Below, piece by piece: positions 1 through 7,943 of a DNA stretch of 64,000 nt. Origin of the DNA: Ferdinandcohnia sp047246645 (GTDB taxonomy: Bacteria; Bacillota; Bacilli; Bacillales; Bacillaceae_L); the NCBI RefSeq assembly GCF_047246645.1, contig NZ_JBFOKR010000016.1, positions 1-64,000 of the forward strand, given 5' to 3'. The notes below the pieces were generated by a model. It worked only from the letters and a program-made list of their open reading frames with translations. It had not been told where the DNA came from and did no database searches. The position numbers were made by a program, and so were the translations under genes. Position 1 is the first letter of the stretch, and every line of letters begins with the position of its first letter.

Positions 1-77
1 CCGGCTGAAGGGATCGGTCTTGAAAACCGACAGGGGTGTTAAAGCCCGCGGGGGTTCGAATCCCTCTTCCTCCGCCA
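1..77 (+). tRNA. trnS-Ser(UGA): tRNA-Ser (UGA), 5' end cut off by the window
   Basis: The anticodon loop reads cttgaaa with TGA in the middle, followed by a long class-II variable arm, a T arm with ggttcgaatcc, discriminator G and an encoded CCA. About the first 16 bases lie outside the window. Position in the cluster (Ser before initiator Met) matches B. subtilis trnB. Confidence 0.93.
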
Positions 78-102
78 CTATTTTTTTCTTGTAATAATAC
101 AA

Positions 103-126
103 TTTTTATTATCGCGGGGTGGAGCA
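103..126 (+). repeat. Direct repeat copy 1: duplicated 5' end of tRNA-fMet
   Basis: 24 bases here are identical to 245-268, the leader and first 14 bases of the intact initiator tRNA. Six to seven further upstream bases match with two differences. The copy stops inside the D loop and runs straight into the 81-bp element at 127, so it is a truncated tRNA start, not a gene. Confidence 0.85.
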
Positions 127-207
127 ACGAGCGTTGCTACAATGAATAATCTGCGAGTTGTCCCGACGGATATTGCCTCTTCGATTAATCTTTTAGAGGA
201 AGGGACA
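127..207 (+). repeat. tRNA-invading structured element, copy 1
   Basis: An 81-bp sequence about 79% identical to 645-724 by hand alignment. Both copies share acgagcgtt, tgaataa, gagttgt, ccgacggat and a 17-base 3' end ending gggaca. A predicted hairpin pairs TGTCCC with GGGACA and, inside it, CCTCT with AGAGG. In the other copy the same pairs are kept through C-to-T changes that leave U-G pairs, which suggests selection on RNA structure. It follows a truncated copy of the fMet tRNA start and precedes the intact gene. No family was recognised; it is too short to encode a protein. Confidence 0.75.
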
Positions 208-254
208 GTCATATGCTAACATAGCGCATGGCTTTACAATATAGTTTTTATTAT

Positions 255-331
<77 letters not shown>

Positions 332-337
332 AATTAA

Positions 338-413
338 GGTCCCGTGGTGTAGCGGTTAACATGCCTGCCTGTCACGCAGGAGATCGCCGGTTCGATCCCG
401 GTCGGGACCGCCA
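338..413 (+). tRNA. trnS-Asp: tRNA-Asp (GUC)
   Basis: Acceptor ggtcccg pairs with cgggacc, anticodon loop ctgtcac has GTC, discriminator G and CCA are encoded. Confidence 0.97.
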
Positions 414-424
414 TATAAAAAAAT

Positions 425-497
425 GGCTCAGTAGCTCAGTCGGTAGAGCAAAGGACTGAAAATCCTTGTGTCGGCGGTTCGATTCCGTCCTGAGCCA
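425..497 (+). tRNA. trnS-Phe: tRNA-Phe (GAA)
   Basis: Acceptor ggctcag pairs with ctgagcc, anticodon GAA, discriminator A. The 3' CCA is not encoded (ctt follows), so it would be added by the CCA-adding enzyme. Confidence 0.96.
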
Positions 498-526
498 CTT
501 TTTTCTTTCAATAAAACTTAATTAAT

Positions 527-600
527 GGCGGTTGTGGCGAAGTGGTTAACGCATCGGATTGTGGTTCCGACATTCGTGGGTTCGATTCCCATCATCCGCC
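527..600 (+). tRNA. trnS-His: tRNA-His (GUG)
   Basis: Anticodon GTG. The extra 5' G (-1) faces discriminator C, the histidine identity pair. The acceptor gcggttg/catccgc contains one T-T mismatch (532 against 595) where a T-G pair is usual. The encoded 3' tail is CCT rather than CCA. Confidence 0.94.
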
Positions 601-613
601 CCTTATTATATAT

Positions 614-644
614 GCGGGTGTAGTTTAATGGTAAAACCTCAGCC
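614..644 (+). pseudogene. Truncated tRNA-Gly 5' fragment
   Basis: 31 bases identical to the first 31 bases of the intact tRNA-Gly at 775; with two leader bases the repeat is 612-644 = 773-805. It breaks off at the anticodon stem and continues directly into the second 80-bp structured element. It cannot form a tRNA. Confidence 0.85.
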
Positions 645-724
645 ACGAGCGTTACTACACTGAATAAGCTTCGAGTTGTTCCGACGGATTCACTTCTCTG
701 AATTATCTTTTAGAGGAAGGGACA
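645..724 (+). repeat. tRNA-invading structured element, copy 2
   Basis: Second copy of the element at 127-207, here after a truncated tRNA-Gly. The hairpin is kept (TGTTCC with GGGACA; TCTCT with AGAGG). Its ACTACAC at 654-660 is the exact complement of GTGTAGT in the tRNA-Gly fragment just upstream, so fragment and element could fold together. The 48 bases after it, up to the intact gene, are AT-rich and unlike those after copy 1. Confidence 0.75.
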
Positions 725-774
725 TGTAAGGCCAGTATATATAGAACTAATAAAAGTAAATAAACAAGTCTAAT

Positions 775-848
775 GCGGGTGTAGTTTAATGGTAAAACCT
801 CAGCCTTCCAAGCTGATGTCGTGAGTTCGATTCTCATCACCCGCTCCA
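775..848 (+). tRNA. trnS-Gly: tRNA-Gly (UCC)
   Basis: Acceptor gcgggtg pairs with cacccgc, anticodon TCC, discriminator T and CCA encoded. Intact copy downstream of its own truncated 5' duplicate. Confidence 0.96.
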
Positions 849-860
849 ATTTTTATCAAT

Positions 861-937
<77 letters not shown>

Positions 938-947
938 TAGTTTTTAT

Positions 948-1022
948 TCCACAGTAGCTCAGTGGTAGAGCTATCGGCTGTTAACCGATCGGTCGCAGGT
1001 TCGAGTCCTGCCTGTGGAGCCA
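948..1022 (+). tRNA. trnS-Asn: tRNA-Asn (GUU)
   Basis: Acceptor tccacag pairs with ctgtgga, anticodon GTT, discriminator G and CCA encoded. Confidence 0.97.
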
Positions 1023-1026
1023 TTCT

Positions 1027-1117
1027 GGGGAAGTACTCAAGTGGCTGAAGAGGCGCCCCTGCTAAGGGTGTAGGTCGCGTAAGCGGCGCGAGGGTTCAAA
1101 TCCCTCCTTCTCCGCCA
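1027..1117 (+). tRNA. trnS-Ser(GCU): tRNA-Ser (GCU)
   Basis: 91 bases with anticodon GCT, a long variable arm (gtcgcgtaagcggcgc), discriminator G and CCA encoded. Acceptor ggggaag pairs with cttctcc through one G-T pair. Confidence 0.96.
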
Positions 1118-1137
1118 GATACTTATCTTTATATTTT

Positions 1138-1209
1138 GGCCCGTTGGTCAAGCGGTTAAGACACCGCCCTTTCACGGCGGTAACACGGGTTCGAATCCCG
1201 TACGGGTCA
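1138..1209 (+). tRNA. trnS-Glu: tRNA-Glu (UUC)
   Basis: 72 bases, anticodon TTC, acceptor ggcccgt against acgggtc with one G-T pair, discriminator A, CCA not encoded. Last gene of the cluster, as in B. subtilis trnB; a terminator follows at once. Confidence 0.96.
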
Positions 1210-1212
1210 TCA

Positions 1213-1250
1213 AGCGTTATGAGAAATTCTCATGGCGCTTTTTATTTTAT
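1213..1250 (+). terminator. Terminator of the tRNA operon
   Basis: Inverted repeat agcgttatgagaa / ttctcatggcgct followed by a T-rich run, four bases after tRNA-Glu. Confidence 0.9.
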
Positions 1251-1255
1251 TCCAT

Positions 1256-1281
1256 AAAAATAGCACCTCATAAAAGGTGCT
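1256..1281 (-). terminator. Terminator of the small gene at 1282-1458
   Basis: On the minus strand AGCACCT ... AGGTGCT is followed by ATTTTTA directly after the stop codon. It converges with the tRNA operon terminator. Confidence 0.8.
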
Positions 1282-1458
1282 CTAATCTTGATTATTTATA
1301 TCTTCTTCAATCTTTCTTCCAGGGTTATCAAGGTCAACATCTGAAAAGATACCAGGTGATGGACCTCGAAACATATCAAATGCAAGAATTTTATCATCTG
1401 GTGCTTCAAATAATGGTGCATCACCCTTATAGTCAATATCCTCTGACTTTCGTTTCAT
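1282..1458 (-). CDS. Small acidic hypothetical protein, 58 aa
   Basis: Begins MKRKSEDIDY and ends EEDINNQD. The start has a strong Shine-Dalgarno (ggaggtg, 7 bases upstream) and the stop runs into a clear terminator, so it looks like a real monocistronic gene. The protein is hydrophilic and acidic, with no signal peptide, membrane segment or cysteine. It has a proline/glycine-rich middle (FRGPSPGIF). No family was recognised; small unstructured acidic proteins of this kind in Bacillus are often sporulation-linked, but that is only a guess. Confidence 0.7.
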   Translation of the reverse strand: MKRKSEDIDYKGDAPLFEAPDDKILAFDMFRGPSPGIFSDVDLDNPGRKIEEDINNQD

Positions 1459-1507
1459 TTCAACACCTCCATTCTTAGGTTTCCAGTCTGAACTTATCTT
1501 ATGCCCA

Positions 1508-1984
1508 TCACTTATTACCTAAGTGCTTTTTTAAACAATATAAAGGTTTCTCATCAAATAAAATCTCTTTATAAGTTGCAAAACCTTGTTTACTCCAAAA
1601 TTTAAATCCTTCTGTATTTTTTACTAAACAACCCAATCTTATTTCAGTTGCTTTTCTTTTTATCATTTCTTGTTCGTATTCTTGGTATACCAATTGTCCT
1701 AATCCTAAGTTTTGATACTTTTTATCGATAACCAAGAGCCCAAGCCAGGGAGCATGGTCATTGGGATTGTACATCGTATATTCAAGAATTCCTACATGCT
1801 TATCATGATATGTTACTAAATATCGTTCTTTATTAATTTGCTTATCTTCTAGATGATCTTTACGTAAGTCGTCGTCAGTTAATTCTTCCCTTCCAATCGA
1901 TATAAAATTAAAGTAGGGATTTGAGTTCATTATGTTTTTTTCTATTTCTATTTTGTTTTGGTCACTTTTTATGAGACTTATCAT
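1508..1984 (-). CDS. GNAT family N-acetyltransferase
   Basis: 158 aa. A GNAT fold is indicated by the acetyl-CoA motif A around residues 85-100 (VIDKKYQNLGLGQL; Q-x-x-G-x-G type) following a hydrophobic beta strand (WLGLLVI), and by a late motif B region (EGFKFWSKQGFATYKE) typical of small-molecule or protein N-acetyltransferases. The substrate cannot be told. Shine-Dalgarno aaggagatta precedes the ATG. The next upstream gene on this strand is about 200 bases away, so it is probably transcribed alone; an AT-rich palindrome (TTAGAT..ATCTAA) sits just upstream. Confidence 0.85.
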   Translation of the reverse strand: MISLIKSDQNKIEIEKNIMNSNPYFNFISIGREELTDDDLRKDHLEDKQINKERYLVTYHDKHVGILEYTMYNPNDHAPWLGLLVIDKKYQNLGLGQLVYQEYEQEMIKRKATEIRLGCLVKNTEGFKFWSKQGFATYKEILFDEKPLYCLKKHLGNK

Positions 1985-2147
1985 TTTATATAATCTCCTT
2001 TTTAGATAATTATATAATTAGATAATAATCTAATTAATTCTTTTTGTATAGAGTAAATTGAATTGAAATTAATTAGATAGGTTACTCGAGGCAATGCTTA
2101 GCTTTTAAACCTATAGATCTAGGGGCGTGTGTAAGTGTGTATTTAAC

Positions 2148-2180
2148 ATAATAATAATGGCGACCTAAATAAAGGCCGCC
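2148..2180 (-). terminator. Terminator of the AIM24-family gene
   Basis: On the minus strand GGCGGCC, an 8-base loop and GGTCGCC, followed by attattatta. Confidence 0.8.
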
Positions 2181-2189
2181 AAGTTTTTA

Positions 2190-2990
2190 TTATCTGTTAT
2201 CACCATTTAGCAAATTACCTATCCCGCCTAGTATACTTCCTTCGCCAGAGTTCCCACCATTTTTTGGTGCACTTGCAAAAATACGATCAGCAAGTCTGCT
2301 AAACGGTAATGACTGCACCCAAACCGATCCAGGTCCTCTTACAGTAGCATAAAATAATCCCTCTCCACCAAAGAAAGCAGTTTTGACTTTACCGACGTAC
2401 TCTATATTATAATCAACCTCTTTTGTCAAAGCTACTAAGCATCCTGTATCTATTCGTAGAACTTCTCCAGGTTGTAGGTCCTTTCTATGTATCGTCCCGC
2501 CTGCATGTAGAAAGGCTAAACCGTCACCTTCAAGCTTTTGCATAATGAATCCTTCACCACCAAAGAATCCGGTTCCTAATCTACGTTGAAACTCTATTCC
2601 TACTGAAACTCCTTTTGCAGCACATAAAAAGGCATCCTTTTGGCATATTATTTTTCCACCAAGTTCGCTTAAATCAACAGGTATGATTTTGCCGGGATAA
2701 GGAGCAGCGAAAGAGACATGTTTTTTTCCTGAATGATTATTTGTAAATACAGTCATGAATAAACTTTCACCAGTAAGAACTCTTTTCCCTGCACCTAAGA
2801 TTTTACCAAATAATCCACCAGTACTACCGGAATTCGACCCATCTCCAAAAATGGTTTCCATCGAGATACCATCTTCCATCATCATCATCCCGCCAGCTTC
2901 AGCAATTACACTTTCACTAGGATCTAGTTCAATTTCAACAAATTGCATGTCATCACCATGTAACTTGAACTCAATTTCATGAGCATTCAT
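2190..2990 (-). CDS. AIM24/TIGR00266 family protein
   Basis: 266 aa, matching the TIGR00266/AIM24 beta-sandwich family from end to end: repeated glycine-rich strands (AGGMMMMEDGI, GFFGGEGFIMQKLEGDG, AFFGGEGLFYATVRGPG) and a closing glycine-rich tail. The biochemical role of the family is not established; a mitochondrial relative in yeast affects inner-membrane organisation. No signal peptide or transmembrane helix is visible, so it is cytosolic or peripheral. Shine-Dalgarno aaggagg lies 9 bases before the ATG. Own terminator; monocistronic. Confidence 0.88.
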   Translation of the reverse strand: MNAHEIEFKLHGDDMQFVEIELDPSESVIAEAGGMMMMEDGISMETIFGDGSNSGSTGGLFGKILGAGKRVLTGESLFMTVFTNNHSGKKHVSFAAPYPGKIIPVDLSELGGKIICQKDAFLCAAKGVSVGIEFQRRLGTGFFGGEGFIMQKLEGDGLAFLHAGGTIHRKDLQPGEVLRIDTGCLVALTKEVDYNIEYVGKVKTAFFGGEGLFYATVRGPGSVWVQSLPFSRLADRIFASAPKNGGNSGEGSILGGIGNLLNGDNR

Positions 2991-3226
2991 TTAAATTCTT
3001 CCTCCTTATTTTTTTAGATTTCTCCTTAAATAATTCGCTACCTATGTAGTATCAACCTTTATTAAAGAGAAATAATTAGTATAAAAAATTTTTCATTTTC
3101 TGCGTTTTATATAGAAGATTGTTGTTTCTCACATTTCTTTTGCAATGACAAATAGCAGATTAACAATTATAATATAAATTAGAATTTTCTTACAATAATT
3201 TGTAAACGATTACTAAGGGGGAAGTT

Positions 3227-5638
3227 ATGGGTACAGAGGTTATTGTAAAAAGGTCATTTTGGCCAAGGAAAAAGCGATGGAGTGCACTTTTACTAACTAG
3301 TATTATTTTGCTTGCATTGTTAGTTGGAAGTATTTTCGCTGGTTATTTATTTTTACGAAAAAGTTTACCGGTTGTTGAAGGTGAGGTCTTAGTAGAAGGT
3401 GTACAACAAGAAGTTGAAGTGTATCGAGATGAAAATGGAGTACCACATATTCTAGCAGATAATAGTCATGATTTGTATTTCGCACAAGGATATGTAACAG
3501 CACAGGATCGCTTATTTCAAATGGACTTAAGTCGTAGACAGGCATCTGGTGAATTAAGTGAAGTAATTGGGGCTTCTTTGGTAGATCAAGATAAGTATTA
3601 CCGGTCACTAGGATTAAGAAGGGCTGCTATTGATTCTTACGAGATATATTCTGAGGAAGCGAAGCAGGTATTACACTCATATGCAGACGGGGTAAATGCT
3701 TTTATTGAAGAAGCAAAGGACAAAAATAGGTTACCTGTTGAGTTTACACTTGCTGGATATGAACCAACTGCATGGAGTCCAATTGATTCTCTTACTATTG
3801 GTAAATATATGGCGTATGACCTTGGGGGCCATTATAAAGGACAAGCATTTCGTTATTATATGTCTCAGCATTTTTCGGATGAAAAGGTGTTAGAACTATT
3901 CCCTACATATCCAGAAGATGGAGCAACAGTTTTACAAGCCCTTAAAGAAAATAGTATTGATATTACTAAAAGTATAGCAACTATACAATTTCCAGATGAG
4001 TTTAATGGAAGTAATAACTGGGTTGTAAGTGGAGAGAAAACTCAATCAGGACTTCCCATATTAGCCGATGACCCACATTTAGGCCTGGCTACTCCATCTA
4101 TTTGGTATGAAAGTCATTTAGAAAGCCCAGATGTAAATGTTAGTGGAGTAATTTTTGCAGGAGTACCTGGTATAATTTTAGGAAGAAATGAACAAATTGC
4201 GTGGGGTGTTACCAATGTAGGACCTGATGTTCAAGATTTATATATTGAAAAAAGAAATCCGGATAACCCAAATCAATTCGAATATTTGGGGCAATGGGAA
4301 GATGCAACCGTTATTGAAGAACCTATAAAGGTCAAGGATGGCGAGACCATTCCATATCAGGTTCAGGTTACACGTCACGGTCCAATAATATCTGAATTCA
4401 CACATGACAATAAAGAGGATACTGCTTTGGCTCTTCGATGGACTGCATTAGATCCTTCAACAGAACTTGAGGCTGTATTACTTTTTAATAAAGCAAAGGA
4501 TTGGGATGAATTTAAAGAAGCACTTACGTTTTTCCATACCCCAGCTCAGAACTTTGTATTTGCTTCTACAGATGGAACAATTGCGTATCGAGCAAATGGA
4601 CTTATTCCAATACGGAAGAAAGGTGATAGCTCAGTTCCTGTTCCCGGCTGGACAGATGAATATAAATGGGAGGGATATATTCCTTGGGAGGAACTACCGA
4701 CAATTGTTAACCCAGAAGAAGGATTTATCTCTACTGCTAATAACAAAATTGTAACAGATGACTATCCATATCATATTACGAATACATGGGCACAACCATA
4801 TCGACAGCAACGAATTCGTGATGTATTAAGCACTAAAGATGTGGTTACTGTAGAAGATATGCTAACTCTACAATTTGATCAACATAACCTGCAAGCAGAA
4901 GAATTTGTCCCTATGTTACTAAATGCATTGAAAGCTAGAGAAAGCAAGTTAAGAGACGTAGATAAAGAGGTAGTGAAGCTTTTTGAAGAATGGGATTATG
5001 TAGATCGAAAGGAAAATAGCCAACCATTGGTATTCCATCAATGGATGACCGAGTTTGCAAATGTTTTATTTGAAGAGCATATTCCTGAAGAAGTAGATGA
5101 TTTATTTGAGGGGAAATCACAAATAGTAGACCAAATGATCAGGGATGCAGTTGAAGGGGATGCAGGTATATGGTTAACTGAAGCGGGCGGTTTAGAAGAA
5201 GTAACATTTGAATCCTTTCAAAGAGCAGTGGATAAAGCAATAGAACGACAAGGAGATGCACCAACTAAGTGGGTATGGGGGGATTATCATGCGGTACCAT
5301 TTAAGCATCCTCTTTCGTCTATAAAGCCACTTAATTACTTATTTAACTTTAAGAGTCCCACACCTATGGGGGGAAGTGCTATTACAGTAGCTGCAGCAAA
5401 TTTTAATCGGGAAACTGGAGCGGTAACTCATGGTGCTGCATGGCGATCTGTAACAGATATTGCTAATATTGCGGAGAGTTACAATGTGGTCGGGCCCGGT
5501 CAATCAGGACATGTGTTAAGTAAATATTATCATAATCAAGTGACTGATTGGACAACTGGTAACTATCACATCACATATATGGATGATAAAAAGTTCATGG
5601 AAGGGAGTCATAAGTTAGTACTTAAACCCTCTAAATAA
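3227..5638 (+). CDS. Penicillin acylase family N-terminal-nucleophile amidohydrolase
   Basis: 803 aa. An uncleaved-type signal anchor or signal peptide occupies residues 18-42 after a basic start (KRSFWPRKKRW). The precursor layout of the family is present: small chain to about residue 261, then Gly261-Ser262 with SNNWVVSG, where the serine becomes the N-terminal nucleophile after autocleavage, then the large chain. The conserved GVPHI and AQGYVTAQDRLFQMDLSRR stretches are seen near residues 70-105. Relatives hydrolyse amide-linked acyl groups in penicillins or N-acyl-homoserine lactones; the substrate is not readable. No spacer peptide limits are obvious. Monocistronic with its own terminator; the ATG follows aaggggga. 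Confidence 0.9.
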   Translation: MGTEVIVKRSFWPRKKRWSALLLTSIILLALLVGSIFAGYLFLRKSLPVVEGEVLVEGVQQEVEVYRDENGVPHILADNSHDLYFAQGYVTAQDRLFQMDLSRRQASGELSEVIGASLVDQDKYYRSLGLRRAAIDSYEIYSEEAKQVLHSYADGVNAFIEEAKDKNRLPVEFTLAGYEPTAWSPIDSLTIGKYMAYDLGGHYKGQAFRYYMSQHFSDEKVLELFPTYPEDGATVLQALKENSIDITKSIATIQFPDEFNGSNNWVVSGEKTQSGLPILADDPHLGLATPSIWYESHLESPDVNVSGVIFAGVPGIILGRNEQIAWGVTNVGPDVQDLYIEKRNPDNPNQFEYLGQWEDATVIEEPIKVKDGETIPYQVQVTRHGPIISEFTHDNKEDTALALRWTALDPSTELEAVLLFNKAKDWDEFKEALTFFHTPAQNFVFASTDGTIAYRANGLIPIRKKGDSSVPVPGWTDEYKWEGYIPWEELPTIVNPEEGFISTANNKIVTDDYPYHITNTWAQPYRQQRIRDVLSTKDVVTVEDMLTLQFDQHNLQAEEFVPMLLNALKARESKLRDVDKEVVKLFEEWDYVDRKENSQPLVFHQWMTEFANVLFEEHIPEEVDDLFEGKSQIVDQMIRDAVEGDAGIWLTEAGGLEEVTFESFQRAVDKAIERQGDAPTKWVWGDYHAVPFKHPLSSIKPLNYLFNFKSPTPMGGSAITVAAANFNRETGAVTHGAAWRSVTDIANIAESYNVVGPGQSGHVLSKYYHNQVTDWTTGNYHITYMDDKKFMEGSHKLVLKPSK

Positions 5639-5645
5639 GATAGGA

Positions 5646-5677
5646 GAAGCAGTGAAGTTTTTCACTGCTTCTTTTTT
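5646..5677 (+). terminator. Terminator of the penicillin-acylase gene
   Basis: GAAGCAGTGAA, 4-base loop, TTCACTGCTTC and a run of six T. Confidence 0.92.
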
Positions 5678-5680
5678 AGC

Positions 5681-6439
5681 TTAATTCTCGGCTTCATCTT
5701 CTGTATAAGGTTCTTTCTCATAAGGTGGAAGGTCGCCAAACATAGTCATGATTCCTTCTTCATCTAGCACTTCTTCATATCTTTCATGCTGATGGTTTGG
5801 ATAGACAGTTATTTCTTTACCTTCTATATCTGTTGCAATAAAGTTTTCATAATCCTCAACATAGCCAACTATATCGTCGGATTCAATATAAGTTTCATTA
5901 TAATGATCTACAGAATTAGTTAGGTCGGAAGGTGATTCAGAAGTACCATATCTTGCTACATCCTGCCAAGAATCCTCTGCATCATAAGTTTCTGCGTCTT
6001 GTTCGTCTAATTCAAACTTGCCAAAAGGAGGCATTAGTACACCTTCTTCAATCGGTCTATTATGCGAAACCACTTGTGTTGGGCTGTGTTCAACGCAGTA
6101 GGTTGTAGTAGGGATTGCTTGTAATCTTTCAAAAGGAATATCTTTTCCGCATTTTTCACACTTACCATATGTCCCATTTTCAATTGCTTGTAGGGCATAT
6201 TCAATGTCTTCTAATTCTTTTTCTATATGTTCGTTTAAGGCAATATCTTTTTCACGTTCATATAATGCTGTTGCTTCATCTGCCGGGTGATTATCAATGC
6301 TTGACAGTTCTCCAACAGATTCATGATAGTGACCACGTTCTAAATCAAAATGGTCACTGTCCCTTAGCAGTTCATTAACCTCGTTTTTTGCGTTTATCAA
6401 CTGGGAACGGAAGGTTGATAATTGCTCATTTGTTAACAT
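5681..6439 (-). CDS. yteA: YteA family DksA/TraR-type zinc-finger protein
   Basis: 252 aa from the chosen start. Residues 1-90 form a charged helical (coiled-coil-like) region; a C4-type zinc finger follows with Cys94, Cys97, Cys115 and His118 (CEKCGKDIPFERL...YCVEH), as in TraR/DksA proteins, though one ligand here is His. The acidic C-terminal half (about 120-252) is the extension typical of Bacillus YteA. DksA-like proteins contact RNA polymerase; the role of YteA is not settled, and homologues are annotated as sporulation- or stress-associated. Start: an upstream ATG at 6457 overlaps the Shine-Dalgarno (aaggag), which is correctly placed for the ATG used here. Confidence 0.85.
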   Translation of the reverse strand: MLTNEQLSTFRSQLINAKNEVNELLRDSDHFDLERGHYHESVGELSSIDNHPADEATALYEREKDIALNEHIEKELEDIEYALQAIENGTYGKCEKCGKDIPFERLQAIPTTTYCVEHSPTQVVSHNRPIEEGVLMPPFGKFELDEQDAETYDAEDSWQDVARYGTSESPSDLTNSVDHYNETYIESDDIVGYVEDYENFIATDIEGKEITVYPNHQHERYEEVLDEEGIMTMFGDLPPYEKEPYTEDEAEN

Positions 6440-6556
6440 CAAAAGCACTCCTTCCATAGTAAGTTTTCAAACAAATTACTCATTGTTATATATGTATTAT
6501 TTGCTTAAAAATCAAAATCATAAATGTAAAAAAGTTCATGTATAAAAATTAGGAAT

Positions 6557-6587
6557 TAAAAAAACACGATTAGTTAATCGTGTTTTA
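6557..6587 (-). terminator. Terminator overlapping the menA stop codon
   Basis: Perfect 12-bp arms AAAACACGATTA / TAATCGTGTTTT; on the minus strand the T run follows. The stop codon of menA lies inside the hairpin. Confidence 0.88.
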
Positions 6588-7517
6588 CATGAAATAGCCT
6601 ATAAATAATCCAATTGATAATAATAACCCAAAGAAAGTATTTGTCTGAGCTGTTGCCTTCATGGCAGGCATCATTTGAATTGGTTCTGATTTGCCAATGA
6701 ATCCTTTTACAGCTTGAACAGCTTTTGGAATACTTGCTAAAGCAAGTAAACTCCATAATGTAGATGTACCCATAAGTGCTAAAACAATAATCCAAGCGTA
6801 AGAAATTAAAAACAACACTGCAAGAAATTTTATTGCGTTTTTTCTACCTAGTAAAATTGGTAAGGTTTTACGCCCATTTTTTTTATCGCCATCAAGGTCA
6901 CGAATGTTATTCGACATGTTAATTGCACCAACTAAAATCATAATTGGGATCGAGATTAACACGCTAATAGCTGATACATATCCAGTTTGGATAAAGAATG
7001 ACAATAGGATAATGATAACACCCATAAATAAACCAGAAGCTAACTCTCCAAATGGTGTAGAGGAAATAGGAAGTGGTCCACCAGTATATAGATAACCAAC
7101 AGCCATACAAATTAATCCTACTAAAGCAACCCACCAGCTACTGCTCATACATATATATACACCTAATAAAGTTGCAATACCAAAAAACACAAATGCTAAA
7201 TTTAAAATTACCTTTGGTTTTACACCATCTCTGACAATTGTACCACCAATTCCTACAGATTCTTCAGTATCAAGTCCACGTTTATAGTCAAAATACTCGT
7301 TAATCATATTAGTTGCAGCCTGAATCAGGAGACTGGCTATTAACATAGCTGAAAATAAAAGAACATCTATGTTCGTTTCTAAAAAAGCAAGTGTAGTACC
7401 TAGTAATACCGGAACAAACGCCGCTGTAAGAGTATGCGGGCGCATAAGTCTCCACCATACCTGAAAATTCGTTTGTTTATTTGAAAGCTTTTGATTTGAT
7501 TGTAGTTGTGTTTGCAT
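6585..7517 (-). CDS. menA: 1,4-dihydroxy-2-naphthoate polyprenyltransferase
   Basis: 310 aa, the usual MenA length. Joins a polyprenyl chain to 1,4-dihydroxy-2-naphthoate, giving demethylmenaquinone at the membrane. A UbiA-fold enzyme: the first Asp-rich motif NMINEYFDYKRGLD and the second (NNIRDLDGDKKNG) bind Mg-diphosphate; eight or nine hydrophobic segments are visible. The start follows agagggga; a longer reading from a GTG at 7559 has no ribosome site. It is divergent from menFDHBEC, which makes the substrate, so the two units together cover chorismate to demethylmenaquinone. Confidence 0.95.
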   Translation of the reverse strand: MQTQLQSNQKLSNKQTNFQVWWRLMRPHTLTAAFVPVLLGTTLAFLETNIDVLLFSAMLIASLLIQAATNMINEYFDYKRGLDTEESVGIGGTIVRDGVKPKVILNLAFVFFGIATLLGVYICMSSSWWVALVGLICMAVGYLYTGGPLPISSTPFGELASGLFMGVIIILLSFFIQTGYVSAISVLISIPIMILVGAINMSNNIRDLDGDKKNGRKTLPILLGRKNAIKFLAVLFLISYAWIIVLALMGTSTLWSLLALASIPKAVQAVKGFIGKSEPIQMMPAMKATAQTNTFFGLLLSIGLFIGYFM

Positions 7518-7564
7518 AAATGACTTTCCCCTCTCTAAATCCAAGTCATGTATATCCACACTAA

Positions 7565-7593
7565 AGTTTAGTTAATTGGACAAGGACTGTCAA
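7565..7593 (-). promoter_or_regulatory. SigA-type promoter of menA
   Basis: On the minus strand TTGACA, 17-base spacer, TAAACT, about 50 bases before the menA start. Confidence 0.75.
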
Positions 7594-7889
7594 TGGTTTA
7601 ATGTAACAGAAAAGACATAAATAAGCTTACATTGATTTTTTGTCCAGACTAATAGAGTGCCGTAAGCATTATAATAAGGAAGTAAGTAAGTAGTCATAGG
7701 CAAAATGGTATGGTAGAATCATGATTGGTGACAATGTTTTAGCTTAACTAAGCGGGAAATGTTATTATTAAATAATGATGCTTACACTACAGACTATTTA
7801 ACATTTTCTATATAATTTCGAAAAATATCTGGCCACAAGCCATTATATGTATGTAAGTTTAAATAAACAGTTAAAAATAATGTTAATGG
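7594..7889. other. Intergenic region between menA and menF
   Basis: AT-rich spacer between divergent menA and menF. No open reading frame with a ribosome site and no structured RNA family was recognised. The end toward menF carries its extended -10 promoter. Confidence 0.6.
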
Positions 7890-7895
7890 TATACT
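7887..7895 (+). promoter_or_regulatory. Extended -10 promoter of the men operon
   Basis: TGGTATACT (TG-n-TATACT) about 50 bases before the menF start. The matching -35 region (acagtt at about 7867) is poor, so the promoter probably relies on the TG extension or an activator. Confidence 0.5.
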
Positions 7896-7943
7896 ATATA
7901 TGACTTAGACAAATATAGAGGTTACGTTTTCGGGGGGATTAAG

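Noticed and set aside
124..165. Element copy 1 has gcaacgagcg and gctacaatga...ctgcgag, reminiscent of 16S rRNA
   Set aside because: The matching pieces are far apart in real 16S rRNA, the order does not continue, and copy 2 lacks most of the likeness; judged chance.
127..207. Group I intron, T-box or riboswitch inside the tRNA cluster
   Set aside because: Too short for an intron core, no T-box or known riboswitch consensus, and splicing would not rebuild the tRNA because the intact 5' end is downstream.
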